Made by a program: the position numbers and the translations under genes. From Corbicula japonica (lineage: Eukaryota; Mollusca; Bivalvia; Venerida; Cyrenidae), in contig JAZAYU010000013.1 in the NCBI GenBank assembly GCA_038501625.1, positions 1,550,001 to 1,614,000 on the forward strand: 64,000 bases of DNA, in the 5' to 3' direction. This document shows, one piece after another, positions 12,649 through 23,984 of the stretch; position 1 is the first letter of the stretch; each line of letters begins with the position of its first letter. The notes below the pieces were generated by a model. It made no database searches and had not been told where the DNA came from. It saw only the letters and a program-made list of their open reading frames with translations.

Positions 12649-14135
12649 CATAATTTACAAACCCAAAAATTAATCTGATTAGTGTGTACTACCATCACAC
12701 CGATATAAGGAAGCGCAACATTTTATAAAAGTTCTTGTAAAAATAGGGTGAACAAAATCTGTAAGACGACTTATATACTCCATAACCATCAGGCAAAAGT
12801 CTTATTTTCTTTATCCACGCTTTAATACGATTACGGAATTGAATGTTTTCCATTTGCTTTTATTATCAGTCTTTGTGTAAGTATTGTTATAATGCGCTCA
12901 CTTTATGTTGATTAAATTTTTATTTATTACTTTTATTAATTTGTTAGTTTGTTCTTGTTCATTGTTTTCTTTATTTGAAACTCTTAATGACTCTAATGGA
13001 AAATGACGATGAATTGAGTAACTGTATTATCTAGATTTGAAAGAATCAAATTTACAGACTTGTTTAAAGTATGCATCAGTCACTTACTATAATAACCTAT
13101 GCTTTCATTTTAAATATTGTCTTCTTATTTGAACTCTAGAGAACTAAAGCTATATTAACAAAGCTTCAGATTCCTTTTAGGGAATGCTTATATACAAGAA
13201 GCAAGTTGACCAAATGGCAAATTGTATGTATTCAATGTATTTAGACTTCAAATTCTCAAGATCAAGGAGTACAATCAAGAAGTACAAACACAAAGATACT
13301 CAAAATGATTTAGTTTTAGACCGTGCTAACACTGCGTATAAACTATTTTATTAAAAGATATTATTTTATTAAACACGTCTGTTTGAAAGACAAGGACATT
13401 TGACTCTTCAAGATTTACCCAATAACTGTTTTAATTTTATTTAGGTTCCTTACTCACAGATCCAAACATAATGGCCGACCTTCTGAGGGACACAGAAGAG
13501 AAGACTCGCTACCTAGTGGAAAAGTATTCACTGAAAATGCAAGATATCCATGTACGTATTTCAAGAGAAACAACGTTTGTTAAAAGATATCTTTAACTCC
13601 AAAAATAACACTTATGTTTACACACCGGTTGTTTCACTTGCCTATAATACTGTTCAATCACCATATATCAAGTACGATACGCAGAATTATATTATCTTCA
13701 GTCAGCCATCTATTCTATATATAAGATAAACTATATACGTAGTTCATACATCTGTTTGACTATAGTTGTATGTGAATTTCTTGTATAATAATGTAAGCAA
13801 AGCGTTTGAACAATGAACTTAAAGTGAAAGTTTGTAAGCTCTACACAATTTCTTAAGATAAAGCAACTATGTTTGTTCCGATAATCTTTTAGCTAAGTGG
13901 TCATGTAAAGCAGAAATGCGGTAAGCCCGGAGAAGGTATAATCGAAGCAGCCCGCGAGGAGGAAGCCGCCATGTTGATACTGGGAACACGTGGTATGGGT
14001 CTCATCCGGCGGACCATGCTCGGCAGCGTCAGCGACTACTGTCTACATCATTCTGATATACCAGTTATTGTTTGCAGACATAAAACACATAAACAATCAT
14101 ACATAAACAATTGCACTTCCTCAACAGAAACATAG
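7846..14135 (+). CDS. universal stress protein (UspA family), copy 1, 5 exons
   Basis: Complete gene: exons 7846-7939, 8453-8533, 9740-9745, 13445-13551 and 13893-14135; 531 nt coding, 176 aa. Every intron is GT-AG, with phases 1,1,1,0. The predicted protein is one Usp domain. The N-terminal beta strand TIVIAIDDS (residues 15-23) carries the conserved acidic residue of the nucleotide pocket. DRIILVHVPEH forms strand 2. A helix holds LLRDTEEKTRYLVEKY. GTRGMG starts the ATP loop G127-x2-G130-x9-G140-S141, and DIPVIVC is the last strand. Such proteins are usually cytosolic, bind ATP and are stress-induced; their role in molluscs is poorly defined. There is no signal peptide or membrane segment. 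The start is the first ATG before the strand. Compared with copies 2 and 3 it has Tyr for Asp after SEYAF, a shorter microexon coding Cys-Pro instead of Leu-Gly-Pro, and a different tail. Confidence 0.9.
8453..8533 (+). CDS. Usp copy 1 exon 2
   Basis: 81 nt after a TTTTCAG acceptor, donor GTAAAC, phase 1. Encodes YVENIHREGDRIILVHVPEH and then NNLLSR. Same length as exon 2 of the other two copies. Confidence 0.9.
9629..9655. repeat. (TTTG)n microsatellite
   Basis: Short run of TTTG units inside intron 2 of Usp copy 1. Confidence 0.8.
9740..9745 (+). CDS. Usp copy 1 microexon 3 (6 nt)
   Basis: The exon GCCCGG lies between AAAAG and GTAAGT. In copies 2 and 3 the aligned sequence is CTGCAG, then nine exon bases, then GTAAGA. 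In copy 1 the AG has shifted three bases downstream, shortening the exon from 9 to 6 nt while keeping the frame. It codes the Cys-Pro part of the linker. Confidence 0.72.
9965..10055 (+). repeat. family X tail fragment
   Basis: AAGTTGTCTTGGTGA, then a pyrimidine-poor spacer, then TGCAAAAGCTCACAAACGTA and ATAAAACAT. This matches the distal end of family X seen inverted at 36770-36900. Confidence 0.45.
10081..10141. repeat. hairpin, 21-bp stem with 19-nt loop
   Basis: Arms 10081-10101 and 10121-10141 are inverted copies with one mismatch (AAATGAATTAACATCAACTC against GAGTTAATGTTAATTCATTT). It lies in intron 3 of Usp copy 1, and could be a small MITE remnant. Confidence 0.7.
11445..11660 (+). 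repeat. dispersed repeat family X
   Basis: AAATATGCATATAAGGAATG start, AGAGAGCAT middle, CACAAACAATTAACAAAA, then GGAACGGTCAGTGGC, in family order. Inside intron 3 of Usp copy 1. The 97-codon open frame over it is repeat-derived. Confidence 0.6.
12536..12643. repeat. (GA)n microsatellite
   Basis: About 108 bp of GA dinucleotides with a few G or A interruptions, in intron 3 of Usp copy 1. Confidence 0.95.
13445..13551 (+). CDS. Usp copy 1 exon 4
   Basis: 107 nt after a TTTAG acceptor, donor GTACGT, ending in phase 0. Encodes SLLTDPNIMADLLRDTEEK and TRYLVEKYSLKMQDIH, the central helical part of the Usp fold. Confidence 0.9.
13893..14135 (+). CDS. Usp copy 1 exon 5 with stop
   Basis: 243 nt from a TTTTAG acceptor to a TAG stop. 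Carries the whole ATP-binding loop and the last strand. The Ser/Thr/Asn-rich C-tail differs from that of copy 2. An AATAAA at 14140-14145 lies only 5 nt after the stop and may or may not be the poly(A) signal. Confidence 0.9.
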   Translation, partial: LSGHVKQKCGKPGEGIIEAAREEEAAMLILGTRGMGLIRRTMLGSVSDYCLHHSDIPVIVCRHKTHKQSYINNCTSSTET

Positions 14136-14524
14136 AACAAATAAATTTCTTCAAGTTCTCAAGGCAACTGACTGTGTATTTTATCTGAGTCAAGAGACAG
14201 TAAAATTACAAAATTACATGCAAGGATACTATCGTGCATGTATGTCTGGTGATACGTCTGAGAATTGATAGCTTTTAGAAATGAAAAACGTCTAAATGTC
14301 ACAACCCACATGTGTCTTGATGTTTATTGGCATCAAAACCCCAGTTCGTTATGATTTTGAATAACTTCCAAGAACAAAAAATGAAGCAAAGTATGGTGAA
14401 AATGCTTGCGATCAATGGATATACAAATAAGACCTTTGTTTTAGATTTTTATCGGTCAGTAAAAACGATTTATTCGGGGCTGATTTTAGCAAACTTTCAT
14501 ATTGTTGTTAACTCATAACCCGTT

Positions 14525-14745
14525 ATCCATTCCGCGGATGTTTCAATTTGTTTTGCCACTGACCGTTCCAAGGCGGTATCCCCAAGGGTTCTCTTGTTTA
14601 TTAATTGTTTGTGGCGTCCTATTTGAATTGACATACATATATAAAACATGCGCTCTCTCTATCTTCCTCTCTTCTTTTTCGCTGCGTGGGGAGGCTGTGT
14701 TTTTTGAGTGTGGCGATTCCTGATATGCATATGTTGCTTTTTTTT
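14525..14745 (-). repeat. dispersed repeat family X, inverted
   Basis: Contains TTTTGCCACTGACCGTTCC, AATTGTTTGTGGCGTC, GGGGAGGCTGTGTT and GATTCCTGATATGCATAT, the reverse complement of the family order. Confidence 0.6.
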
Positions 14746-14792
14746 TAAGCATGAGTAAGAGGACGAGCTGCATTTATTCAATAGTATCTTCT

Positions 14793-14820
14793 TTGGGGGT
14801 TTATATGTATAAACCCCCAA
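14793..14820. repeat. 28-bp palindrome
   Basis: A 13-bp perfect stem (TTGGGGGTTTATA and its complement) around a 2-nt loop. No T-run follows and the context is intergenic, so no terminator role is implied. Confidence 0.8.
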
Positions 14821-14887
14821 GGATATACTTCCTGCTTTTTAAATTTTGCCTTTGGCGTTATCTGTGATATGTATTGAGGATTTATAT

Positions 14888-15255
14888 TCTAAGATCCCCT
14901 GTCAAAATTCTATTCTGTTTAGTTCCGCCCATTGTTTTCTCGTTTAGGGCAAACCCATTCTTTTATCTGGGGTCCATACGCCGCTGAACATGGAATGGTA
15001 TTTATCTGAAAATACTGCATTGAAGTTTCCATATGTCCACCGCCATATACACACCATTCTTTGGGATGGTCAAAATTGTACTGTGTATGGGTGAAAATAT
15101 TGAGTTGCGCTTAACCCGGGGCTACGCGGCGTGGGCAGTAATATGCATTTCCATTACTGTCCATGAACAGGCTCAATCAAACCGAGCTTGCAATATTTTC
15201 GTATTTGTCGTGTTCGATGGTTTTCAAAGTTACCTATTCATCTATTGCTAAAATG
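14888..15255 (-). repeat. retroelement 3'-end fragment, inverted
   Basis: About 370 bp shared with 18706-19056: CCCTGTCAAA, TTAGTTCCGC, GGGCAAACCCATT, CATACGCCGCT and TTGAGTTGCGC occur in the same order. On the minus strand it reads into the KYENIAG end of the retroelement. Confidence 0.6.
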
Positions 15256-15899
15256 TTGACATTGTCATGAAAACTGCCATGTGGTTTTTATGTTATTCAT
15301 TAAAGTTACGAGATGGGAAGTAAGTGGAATAAGTAGAATATACATAATGTGAAAGTACAATTAGCGTTTCCAATATAAAAGTACGATAGAGTCCATATTA
15401 AACGTTAATAAGGAAATGTACACTCGGGGTATTATTATTATGGTCTATGGTGAGTCATTTGATAAAATAAAAATTGCCACAGTGGTTTTAACTAGATTCA
15501 TATTAATTGCGTTATAAACATATTCACAATTGCAATTTAAGTTAACTGACAAAGGGTAAATCTATACAATAATTATGAATTACGTTACTCTCCGCATAAA
15601 CGAAATTATTTTCTTTTTAAATCAGTTAAATCTGATTTTATCTGTTTAATTTGTAAACATATTTCCAAAATACACATATTGATAAAGAATTGATTCAATA
15701 ATCAATAAACGTCGTCTTCATAAAATGCTGAGGTGTCATAGATGAATATGAATACTCACGGCAGTCATAGGTTGATATCCACAACTTAATATTTTTTAAA
15801 TTTCAAAACATTCACCCCGCTTCTGCAAAGATTCGTTGGTGTGTTTGAAAAGAACGGATTGTAATGCGGCAAACAAACCCAAAATGTAGTGAAGTGAGA

Positions 15900-17640
15900 A
15901 ATAGAGATCATAGGTTTAATATATGATCTTTTTTCCTATATTCATCTTAGAAAGGTAATAACCATTGAAAAAAAATTATGCATCAAGTCATTTTTACTTC
16001 TAGAGTTAGATTAAATTTGCAACGTAACACAGCTTACTTATCTCGATAGAGCGGATGGGGTATATTGTTTTACTAGGAAAGAGTTCCACATTATTTAACT
16101 GAATCATTAACAAGAATTAAACATAAGATAACGTTACCAGGACAAGCTAATGGGTGAAACATATCAGGATATATGAATAATGACAGATTCTGAGCTAAAT
16201 GACAGCTGAAGAATATATTCTGTTTAAGAAAATTAAAATAGTTTAAAGTTCCGAGAAAAATGGACAGTGAGTAATTTACAGTAAATAATATTGTTAGAAG
16301 CAAGTGATGCATTGTGTGTGCGTGAGTGTGTTTAATTTAAGGCAACCAAAATGATTGTGGATCTTACCCGCTACAAATAATCTCTCTGCTTACCTTACTA
16401 GATGAATGAAGGCGGAAGGAGTTAAACGAGTTCTAGAAGATGTCTCTGGTAATTTGGAGAAAAAACACGTAAACTTTGTCGTCATTTGACAAAGAGATCA
16501 TGATTTAATTGATGCTGCTATGGTCTCTCATGTTTATGTGCTTGAATTTGTAATTAGCTGTTTTTGTGTCTTCGATGCTTTTCAATACCTCACTGTTGCC
16601 TACGTTGGTAAGGATTTGTCAATTAACCATGTTGTAGATATCGGTTCTTGAACACCTGAATTTTTTTGTCGGTACGCCGAAGAACATCGGAGAACCTGGT
16701 TGGAAAACACAGTGGCAAGTAATTTTGTAACTGGATGTGGACAATTTATTATATTCATTTTTGTTATTTCTTTTGACTACAAACATGCCTTGATCAATGT
16801 GTTGTTCGGAGGCATTGATATCCATTACAGTATAACTCGTACATTTAGAGGAACCTTTAACTTGAATGAATATAATTTAAGTAGTAAATGCCGTTTTGAA
16901 GTACAAGGCAAATTTGAGAAACTGACTTTGATCTGCTTTGTTCATAATAGAGTTTGTTGTAAAAGATTGTGTAGCAACCCAGTGCTAGTTTCAGTTGTGA
17001 AAACTGCACAACATCACATTCAGAGGCTTACCGTCTGGTCATAAATAGAAAGAAAATGTCCCTCACAACATAATGTCACAACAATCCATGTTTTTCCATT
17101 CCGAACCAGTCAGAGCCAATGTAAAACAAACTCTTTCGTTGCAATTCATGTTAAGATACTTTAGATAAAGCAGCCACGAACACATCTGTTTATGACAGGT
17201 TTTCAAGGTAAATATTAATCTCATCTCAATTGTAGCAGTGGCTTTTCTCGCCTGCCAAAACCAATGTGCTTCAACATTGTTCATATAAAATATGACATTA
17301 TTAAAACCGTTCATTTTATAGGATAGGACTACATGTTGAACTTTTGCCATTTTGACCTTGAGAAATTACGGGCGATGATGTTCATAGATAAAACTGATGT
17401 TTTATGTGACGTTTTCGAATAAACAAAATAGGGTACTGCAAAACATAATTTCCTTAAAAGTTCTATATAAAATCATAAAATGATCAGGGCCCTCGAATGC
17501 TTTACAAGCGATAGCTGTTTTCATGTACTAACACTCCAAACCCGGTTAGCGAGTATTATAGTTACTTCTGTGATCTGTGAAAATCACTATTCTTTGAAGT
17601 TTGACATCATTAATGAACATCATTTAAAGCAGATACTGCT
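15900..17640. repeat. intergenic block, first of three copies
   Basis: Diverged match to 21.1-22.56 and 47.21-48.68 kb. Shared landmarks in order: a GATCTT-TTTCCT-like start, ACACGCTAAGTGGTGAAACA-like text, GAATAATGACA, CAAATGTAAAACAAA and TCTGTGAAAATCAC. It lies directly before the broken Usp exon. No ORF is conserved between the copies. Confidence 0.5.
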
Positions 17641-17671
17641 GAAAGCACATGTTGCAAGCTACAGATCGCGT

Positions 17672-17745
17672 AAGAACAAGTGGTATGGGCGAGTCTCCGA
17701 CTACTCTCCATTCTGATATACCGGTTATTATATAAGTATATAAGT
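17672..17745 (+). pseudogene. broken last exon of a Usp gene
   Basis: AGTGGTATGGGC, then CCGACTACT, then CATTCTGATATACCGGTTATT, match the end of exon 5 of the intact Usp genes. The stretch between GGTATGGG and the AGCGACTAC region is deleted, removing most of the nine-residue spacer and the Gly-Ser of the ATP loop. No upstream exons are seen. The following 17.76-18.00 kb matches the 3' flank of Usp copy 1 (shared AAGAGACAG and CGTCTGAGAATTGATA), so this is the stump of an older tandem gene rather than a processed copy. Confidence 0.72.
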
Positions 17746-17759
17746 TCACGAAACGCACT

Positions 17760-18000
17760 CACATTCCTCCACAAAACATAGAAAAACTACTTTTCCAGAA
17801 AGCAACTGATATTGAATTTAATAGGAGGCAAGAGACAGGGAAAATACCAGAAAGGTCATACTTTGTACGACGACTCGTCTGAGAATTGATAATTTCCGGA
17901 AAATGAATAATTTATATATGTTGCAAGCCACCTGCGACTTCGTGTTTATTTGCATTCAAATAGGAATTCATCATGTTTATAACTAATGCGGTTGTAATAC
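17760..18000 (+). other. Usp 3'-flank remnant
   Basis: Follows the broken exon. Similar to 14136-14360 after copy 1 and to 45380-45620, where the exon itself is gone. Shared words include GAGGCAAGAGACA, ACTCGTCTGAGAATTGATAA and TGTTTATTTGCAT. Confidence 0.6.
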
Positions 18001-18582
18001 CTCCAAGAATACAAAATTATGCACCGAAAAGAAAAATGGATAGATAAGATTTTTGTTTCTTTTTCTTTTAAATATTAAGTAGTTTTGTAGAAGTTTTACA
18101 ATGGAATAAATGTATCGGATAGAAACAAATATACGTGGAATGAGGACGTATAGGTGGAAGGATGACGGTAGCATTATAAAATGGAATCTTCTGTTTCAAC
18201 TATTTCCACAGGATGTACAATCAATTTGCTGAGAAGTTCAAGTTGGAATGAAAAAGTTGATGCTATATGATTTATAAGTTACTATACTGAGTGCCAATTA
18301 ACGCAACACTTTATTTTTTTGAATATTTTGATGTGTGTAAAAGTTAAATAACTTGCCAAAGGTATATGTGTTTTAAAATCAAAAAGTAACCAATCGATAC
18401 ATTTCTTCTCCACTGATTTTTAAACATTTTCTCCAAGAGTAAGCCCGTACAAACGCACGAAAGTTTCGTTTTGGCATGTAGACATGCATTAATAATCTCA
18501 AAACAAGTCCATTTGTAAACCTTTACTAACGGCTACACAAATCCCATCTTCTACAAGATGTAACAAATATACAAATGTAACA

Positions 18583-18699
18583 ATGCCAAGACTTTTAGAC
18601 AACCAGCGACATGAGGTTTTGGGCATGATCCAAGGACGTGTTTCACGACGTGAAATCGCTTGTCGAATGCAGTGTTCATCGTGTACGATTACTCGCTAG
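18583..18699 (+). pseudogene. Tc1-like transposase N-terminal fragment
   Basis: Starts MPRLLDNQRHEVLG and covers only the first helix-turn-helix: REIACRM, then a Cys/Ser-rich turn, then TITR. TAG follows. The DDE catalytic domain is absent, so it is inactive. Confidence 0.72.
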
Positions 18700-18705
18700 G
18701 CCCAA

Positions 18706-19056
18706 CGACATCCCCTGTCAAATTCTACTTTTTTTAGTTCCGCTCATTGTTTTCTTGTTAAGGGCAAACCCATTTTTTATCTAGGAACCATACGCCGCTA
18801 AACAAGGAATGGTATTAATCTGAAAATACCGCATTGAAGGTTCCATGTTCACCGTTATATGCATACCATCGTTTGGAATGGATCAAAATTGCACTGTTTA
18901 TTGGTGTATATATTGAGTTGCGCTCAACCTTGACTAGGGCAATAATATGCATTTCCATTAATGCCCATGAACAGGCTCAATCAAACAGAGACTGCAATAG
19001 TTTCATATTTGTCATGTTTGGCGGCTTTCAAAGTTCATTTTTCATCTATTTTTCAT
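18706..19056 (-). repeat. retroelement 3'-end fragment nested in the mariner element
   Basis: Inverted copy of the segment also at 14888-15255. It interrupts the mariner transposase frame, so it arrived after or during the decay of that element. Confidence 0.6.
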
Positions 19057-19686
19057 TTTAAAACACATCTTTTTCTGCGAATTTATTAAACTTTTCCACA
19101 CATCAAAAATACTCCGAGAAGTAAAGTGTTGCGTTTTCATTGGCACTCAGTATATATCGAAATATAGAAGGGACAAGGGGAAAAGTCAAATTATTCGCCC
19201 AATACAGACGAGGCTGTGTTTTCTGAGTGTTGCCATTCCTAATGTGACTGTTTAACCTTTCTATAGAATTTCTACACTGCGAGAGTAAATTTTATTACCA
19301 ATATTTAAATATACACCACAATGAATGATCTAGGAAACGAGCTACAATCACCACTGGTTTCAGATGCATTTACCTCACACTTCCATCGATTGACCCCTCC
19401 TAACAGATAGTACGAGTTGCTTCCAATCGACCAATAGAATCTAAAACCGAAAATGTTGTCGGCAAAACAGACAAAACAATTAACGAGAATTGTAAAAAAA
19501 CTCTATCAAGTAAGGTAGTCAGGTACTCGGTGAGACCGCATAGATTAAAATAAGCAAGATATTGATAAACTTTTACCTCCCTAAATTGTAATATTCTTAT
19601 TTCAAAACATAAAGAATGTCAATCATTTTGGTTGGCATTATATAGACATACTTGAACTATCCTTTTTGGTGATATGGATGGTAAGT

Positions 19687-19689
<3 letters not shown>

Positions 19690-19777
<88 letters not shown>

Positions 19778-19778
19778 G
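19690..19778. repeat. (CT)n microsatellite
   Basis: About 88 bp of CT dinucleotides with one TTT interruption. Confidence 0.95.
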
Positions 19779-21099
19779 GCATGGTTGGCTGATCGCTGTC
19801 GCCGCATTTATATGACTTTGTGATTATTTATACATTTATTAATAGCTCATTCAAATTTATTTAGATAATTAATGAAGGGCCACGCTTACACGCCCTTTGC
19901 ATCTTAGCTTAGATGAATGCCTTTTCGTGCCGAAGTCAAGAAATTAAAAGAAAATATCTGCAGACTTTTTATAATGGCCACATAGCACTCATCGTTGAAT
20001 ATCTGCGGTTTATCCTTTACGTGCCCTTCTATTTATCACCCGTCCGTGGTAGAAAGTTTCAAAGACTCGTCGCTTTGTTTGACTAGAACTAAAAAAATGT
20101 GTCCAGTAGATAATTTATTACAAAATAAATAAAACTGAATACAGAAAATGTTGAGCAATAATTGCAAAATATACTTCCATTGTAAATTCAACTGTTATGA
20201 AAATAGTGTTGTTGCTTGTTTTAATATCAAAGTGGTTTTGAAGCAAAACATTCGTTCGTTGACTGTTCCGCTTAACCTTCGTAGCGATCTAATATGCTAG
20301 TGGCATTTAATATGTTACACAAGTAACAAACAGCAGACGAAAGCTAAGTAACCGAAAAGAATCAGCCGTTGTGTATCCCGGACAGCGCACAGCACTATCA
20401 ACCTCGATTATGTTTGATGTAGTAAACTCTCAGTTGTTCTTTCATATTGCAACAACCACCCAATACTATTGTAACAGCTTTGTCTTTGAGCAATTTGAGT
20501 GGGCTCTATACGTACTATGGGCCAGATATAATAAAGTATTTAATCGAATCATGAGGAAATATGTTATGACTCCCAGTAATCACTGAAAGATTGCTGTAAT
20601 GATGAAAAAATTACTAAAGGAATTAAAGAGGATATCGTTTATCTTGACGTTCCAGCAAACCAACGCATTTTGAATGCGGACCTGATTTAATTCAGCTTAT
20701 ATAATGGACAACCTTAGCCTTACAACAGGTAAATTATGCATGTGCCACGACCAGAAAACACTACCTCACCCAAAAATTAGATAGGAAAGGGTTTATATAT
20801 ACCAATTTCAATAAGACACACAAAAAAAATATAAACGAAGATGAGATCTCGATGGAGTACTCTGAATGTGGCAATTCCTCATAGGCATATTTCACCTTTT
20901 TAACCTTCAGTGGCACCACTGCTACTTAGAGTGTAAACAATGTTCTAGAATACGCTTTTTCTTATTTTAGTTTGGGTGGATGAAACTAAAAAGAGGTAAA
21001 TTTACAAGGTAGCAAAATATACGTACAGTAACCATATAAGGAAAGCATCAGCATGCAGAAAACCCAGCCTCCTCACCAATCAAAAAAAAAGAAGAAGAA

Positions 21100-22560
21100 A
21101 ATGAGATCATATGTAATAATTTGATCTTCTTCCTTATTTTTCATGTTTGAAAAAGTATTGCCATTGTGTGATTAACGAATAAATGCATCCACTTCTAGAC
21201 GTAGATTTAATTTACGAAGAAAAACAGCGAACTGATCTCGCTGAAACGGATGCAGGTAGTGTATTGTTTCACTATGAAAGAGCTTTAGATAAATTTACTG
21301 AATCTTAAACAAGTTTCAGCATAAGTCAATGTTGTCAAGACACGCTAAGTGGTGAAACAGATAAGGAAAATGAATAATGACAAGTTGGAAGCAATAAGTG
21401 ATGAACAGTGTGTTTTTGATCTACGTCGGCCAACAAAATATTACACAGGGGTGTGCATGCTTGAACCAATCGTTACCTTGCTCATCACTTATGGTTGCAC
21501 GACACACGACGATAATTGTAATTTTTGAGCTTTTGAAGCTTTTTCTGGAAGTTGTGAAGAAAAAACGTTGTCTATCGATCAGTTAAGGTTTATCATGATA
21601 TCGTAATCTTAATTATTAAATAGAAGTTGCTCTGCCTAATAGGACGCTGAGTACCTGTGTAATGTGCTTGTTTTGAGTTTAGCTTTCTTTTTCTATCTTG
21701 CATGATTTCATCACCTCATTATCTAGTAATACATCTGTGCTGTCTTATACTCGTAATATTGGGTGTTGGTATGAGTCAATTCTACCAGAACATTTTGAGA
21801 AGCAATGTTTTCTAAATGTGGCGATTCCTGGTATGGGCATTTGACCTTTTAACGGTTCACAGTGTTCGCTTTGCGGCGGTATCTGTAAAACATATTTTAT
21901 CGTCCCTACCGCTTTTGTTTGAACAGGTTCGAACAGGTTAATGATTAATACACTTTACAGACATTAAAGGTTTTTCAGTGACGTGCAAAGTTCAAACATA
22001 TTCGATTCCGATAATACAGTTTTATGGTATTTTTAAAGAATCAAGATGAACGTACTTAAGATATTCAAAGAACAAGATACTGTAGTAACCACTTTCAGAT
22101 GCCTGGCGTTGGGTCATGAACAGTCATAAAATTCTCCACTCTTTTTTAATGTCAACAACTATCATGTTTTACGTTACAACGCACACCAAGCAAATGTAAA
22201 ACAAAATGATCCCTTAGAAATTAAATTAAGAGGCTTCTGATCAAATAGAATTACAAACATCTCCTTATGACAGATTTGCAATGTAAATAATCAGCTAGTA
22301 TTATTTAAAGCAGTTGTTTTTTCATCATCCTTGATCAATATCAATCGGCATTGGTAATACTATATATAACATTATTAGAACCATTCTTATTGTATAGGAT
22401 AAGAGCATTTTGTGAATCTTCGGCGATCAGAAATAGACCGGTTTGCGAGTAGCATGATTATTTCTGTGGTCTGTGAAAATCACGGTTTATTTCAAATGCG
22501 ATATACTTGATGAAAGGCAATTAATGCGGCAGTATGAACTGTTTTTGCATCCCCTTTCAG
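21100..22560. repeat. intergenic block, second copy
   Basis: Close match to 47.21-48.68 kb and diverged match to 15.9-17.64 kb. Contains CTGATCTCGCTGAAACGGAT and CACGCTAAGTGGTGAAACAG shared with the third copy. Confidence 0.65.
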
Positions 22561-22619
22561 TTTCAATGTACTTGCACATTGCCAAAACAATTTACGATAT
22601 GATAATCTGAGGGCTTAGT

Positions 22620-22800
22620 GAAAAACAATTTGATACTTGGGGTTTAAACAAGGTTATAGGGTGTCCCAACCTCAAACTTTTCCCCAACAGGTTTTCATAT
22701 AGACAAGCAAGTTAAAATTGTATTGGTGAATTCTCTTCAACCCACCCCTGTAAAATGAAAAGATGGGATGTCAATAAGGTTACCGAGACCAGAGCACCTA
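22620..22800 (+). repeat. family X partial
   Basis: GGGGTTTAAACAAGGTTAT, GTGTCCCAACCTC and CCCCAACAGGTTTTC in family order. Paralogous copy at 48755-48930. Confidence 0.5.
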
Positions 22801-22859
22801 GTCAAATTATTCGGGCAGAAATAAAAGAAACAGACCGCACTTCTAAGTATTATTTTATA

Positions 22860-23200
22860 AGATTTGTCTAGAAACCTCCCTTTTGGGGCAAGTATGAGGT
22901 TGTTGCACCCTAGAGCCTGGTTTAAACCACCAGGGGCAAATTATTTTCAACTGACCGTTCCAAGGCGGTAATCGAAATGGTTCTTGCACCCTAGAGCCTG
23001 GTTTAAACCACCAGGGGCAAATTATTTTGCAACTGACCGTTCCAAGGCGGTAATCAAAATGGTTCTCTTTTTCGTTAATTGTTTGTGGCGTCTTATTTGA
23101 ATTTGACATACATGCTCTCTTTTCCTCTCCTTCGCTGCGTGGGGAGGCTTTGTTGTGCGAGTGTGGCGATTCCTGATGTGCACATTTGACTTTTTTAAAC
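22860..23200 (-). repeat. family X with an internal duplication
   Basis: Inverted family X in which a ~70-bp piece (GCACCCTAGAGCCTGGTTTA through CCAAGGCGGTAATC) occurs twice in tandem, at about 22906-22975 and 22985-23054. Unit B has only one such piece (49026-49090). Confidence 0.65.
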
Positions 23201-23984
23201 CCCGTCACAAACATATATGTATCCATTGTAGTATAGTGGCTTCGGATATGATTGAATATTTTAATCTGAATAAAAATTTACTTCCAAAAGCGAAATATTC
23301 ATATCAGAAATGGCCTCCCTGCACAGCAAAAAGATACAGAGGAAAAGACCGTCTTTAATTCGATTAACTTTAAATAAAACAATGGCTTTCCTATTTATAT
23401 TTATAATCCACAGGTTTGATACGTTTTAATCATAACTGTAATGAAGTCTGTGCTAAAGTGATAACTATTTTGCCGTTTGTGATTTCATCTCAATTTTGAC
23501 AAATAGAATATCAGTCGTGTTGTATTACTTCAGCAAGCACCCTATCAATTATATTTGATAAAGATGATTGATTACATCAAACCATTATATACTTATAAAA
23601 TTTCATTCGTATTTTTCTGGAGTCTAATATTTCTAAATACACAAATTCAAGTTAAATAAAATTAGTTCAACTATTAAAACCAGTTCTTTTTGATAATAGT
23701 AAAATAATAACAGGTTAATCGTCTTATACAAATGTACTGAAGTATTCTGTCCTTTTTTGAAAACAATTTAAAACTCTAAATTTAGTCCCATCTAAAAACG
23801 GTCTATATTTCTTATCATGACTTTGGTTTGGGAAACATTAAAGCTTTTTTCAAACTTTCTAAAATAGCGTCTAAGTAAGGATGTATGTTGTTCTTCGTCT
23901 TACAGATATACTAGCTGCTCACAACGAAATGAAAAATTTAATGAAAGTGCCTTTTTCATTGATTTATATATACTAAAGGTGATA

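Larger units (their letters stand above)
14136..17671. other. intergenic between Usp copy 1 and the broken Usp exon
   Basis: No gene seen. It holds the 3' flank of copy 1 (14136-14360), an inverted family X copy, a 28-bp palindrome, an inverted retroelement 3' fragment, and from about 15900 an intergenic block that recurs diverged at 21.1-22.6 and 47.2-48.7 kb. Open frames of 60-114 codons here show no family features. Confidence 0.55.
18287..19150 (+). mobile_element. Tc1/mariner-like element, defective, with nested retroelement tail
   Basis: 864 bp bounded by inverted ends CTGAGTGCCAAT...AACGCAACACTTTA and TAAAGTGTTGCG...ATTGGCACTCAG, with TA directly outside both ends, as expected for this superfamily. 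Inside, 18583-18699 encodes a 38-residue transposase N-terminus (RHEVLGMIQGRVSRREIACR, then TITR) resembling the helix-turn-helix of Tc1-like transposases, ending at an in-frame TAG. The rest of the transposase is replaced by an inverted retroelement 3' fragment (about 18706-19056). The paralogous position near 45840 is empty. Confidence 0.82.

Noticed and set aside
16700..17044. 114-codon open frame
   Set aside because: Lies in the thrice-repeated intergenic block, and the frame is not kept in the other two copies.
19619..19807. Arg-Glu dipeptide-repeat protein on the minus strand
   Set aside because: Translation of the CT microsatellite only.
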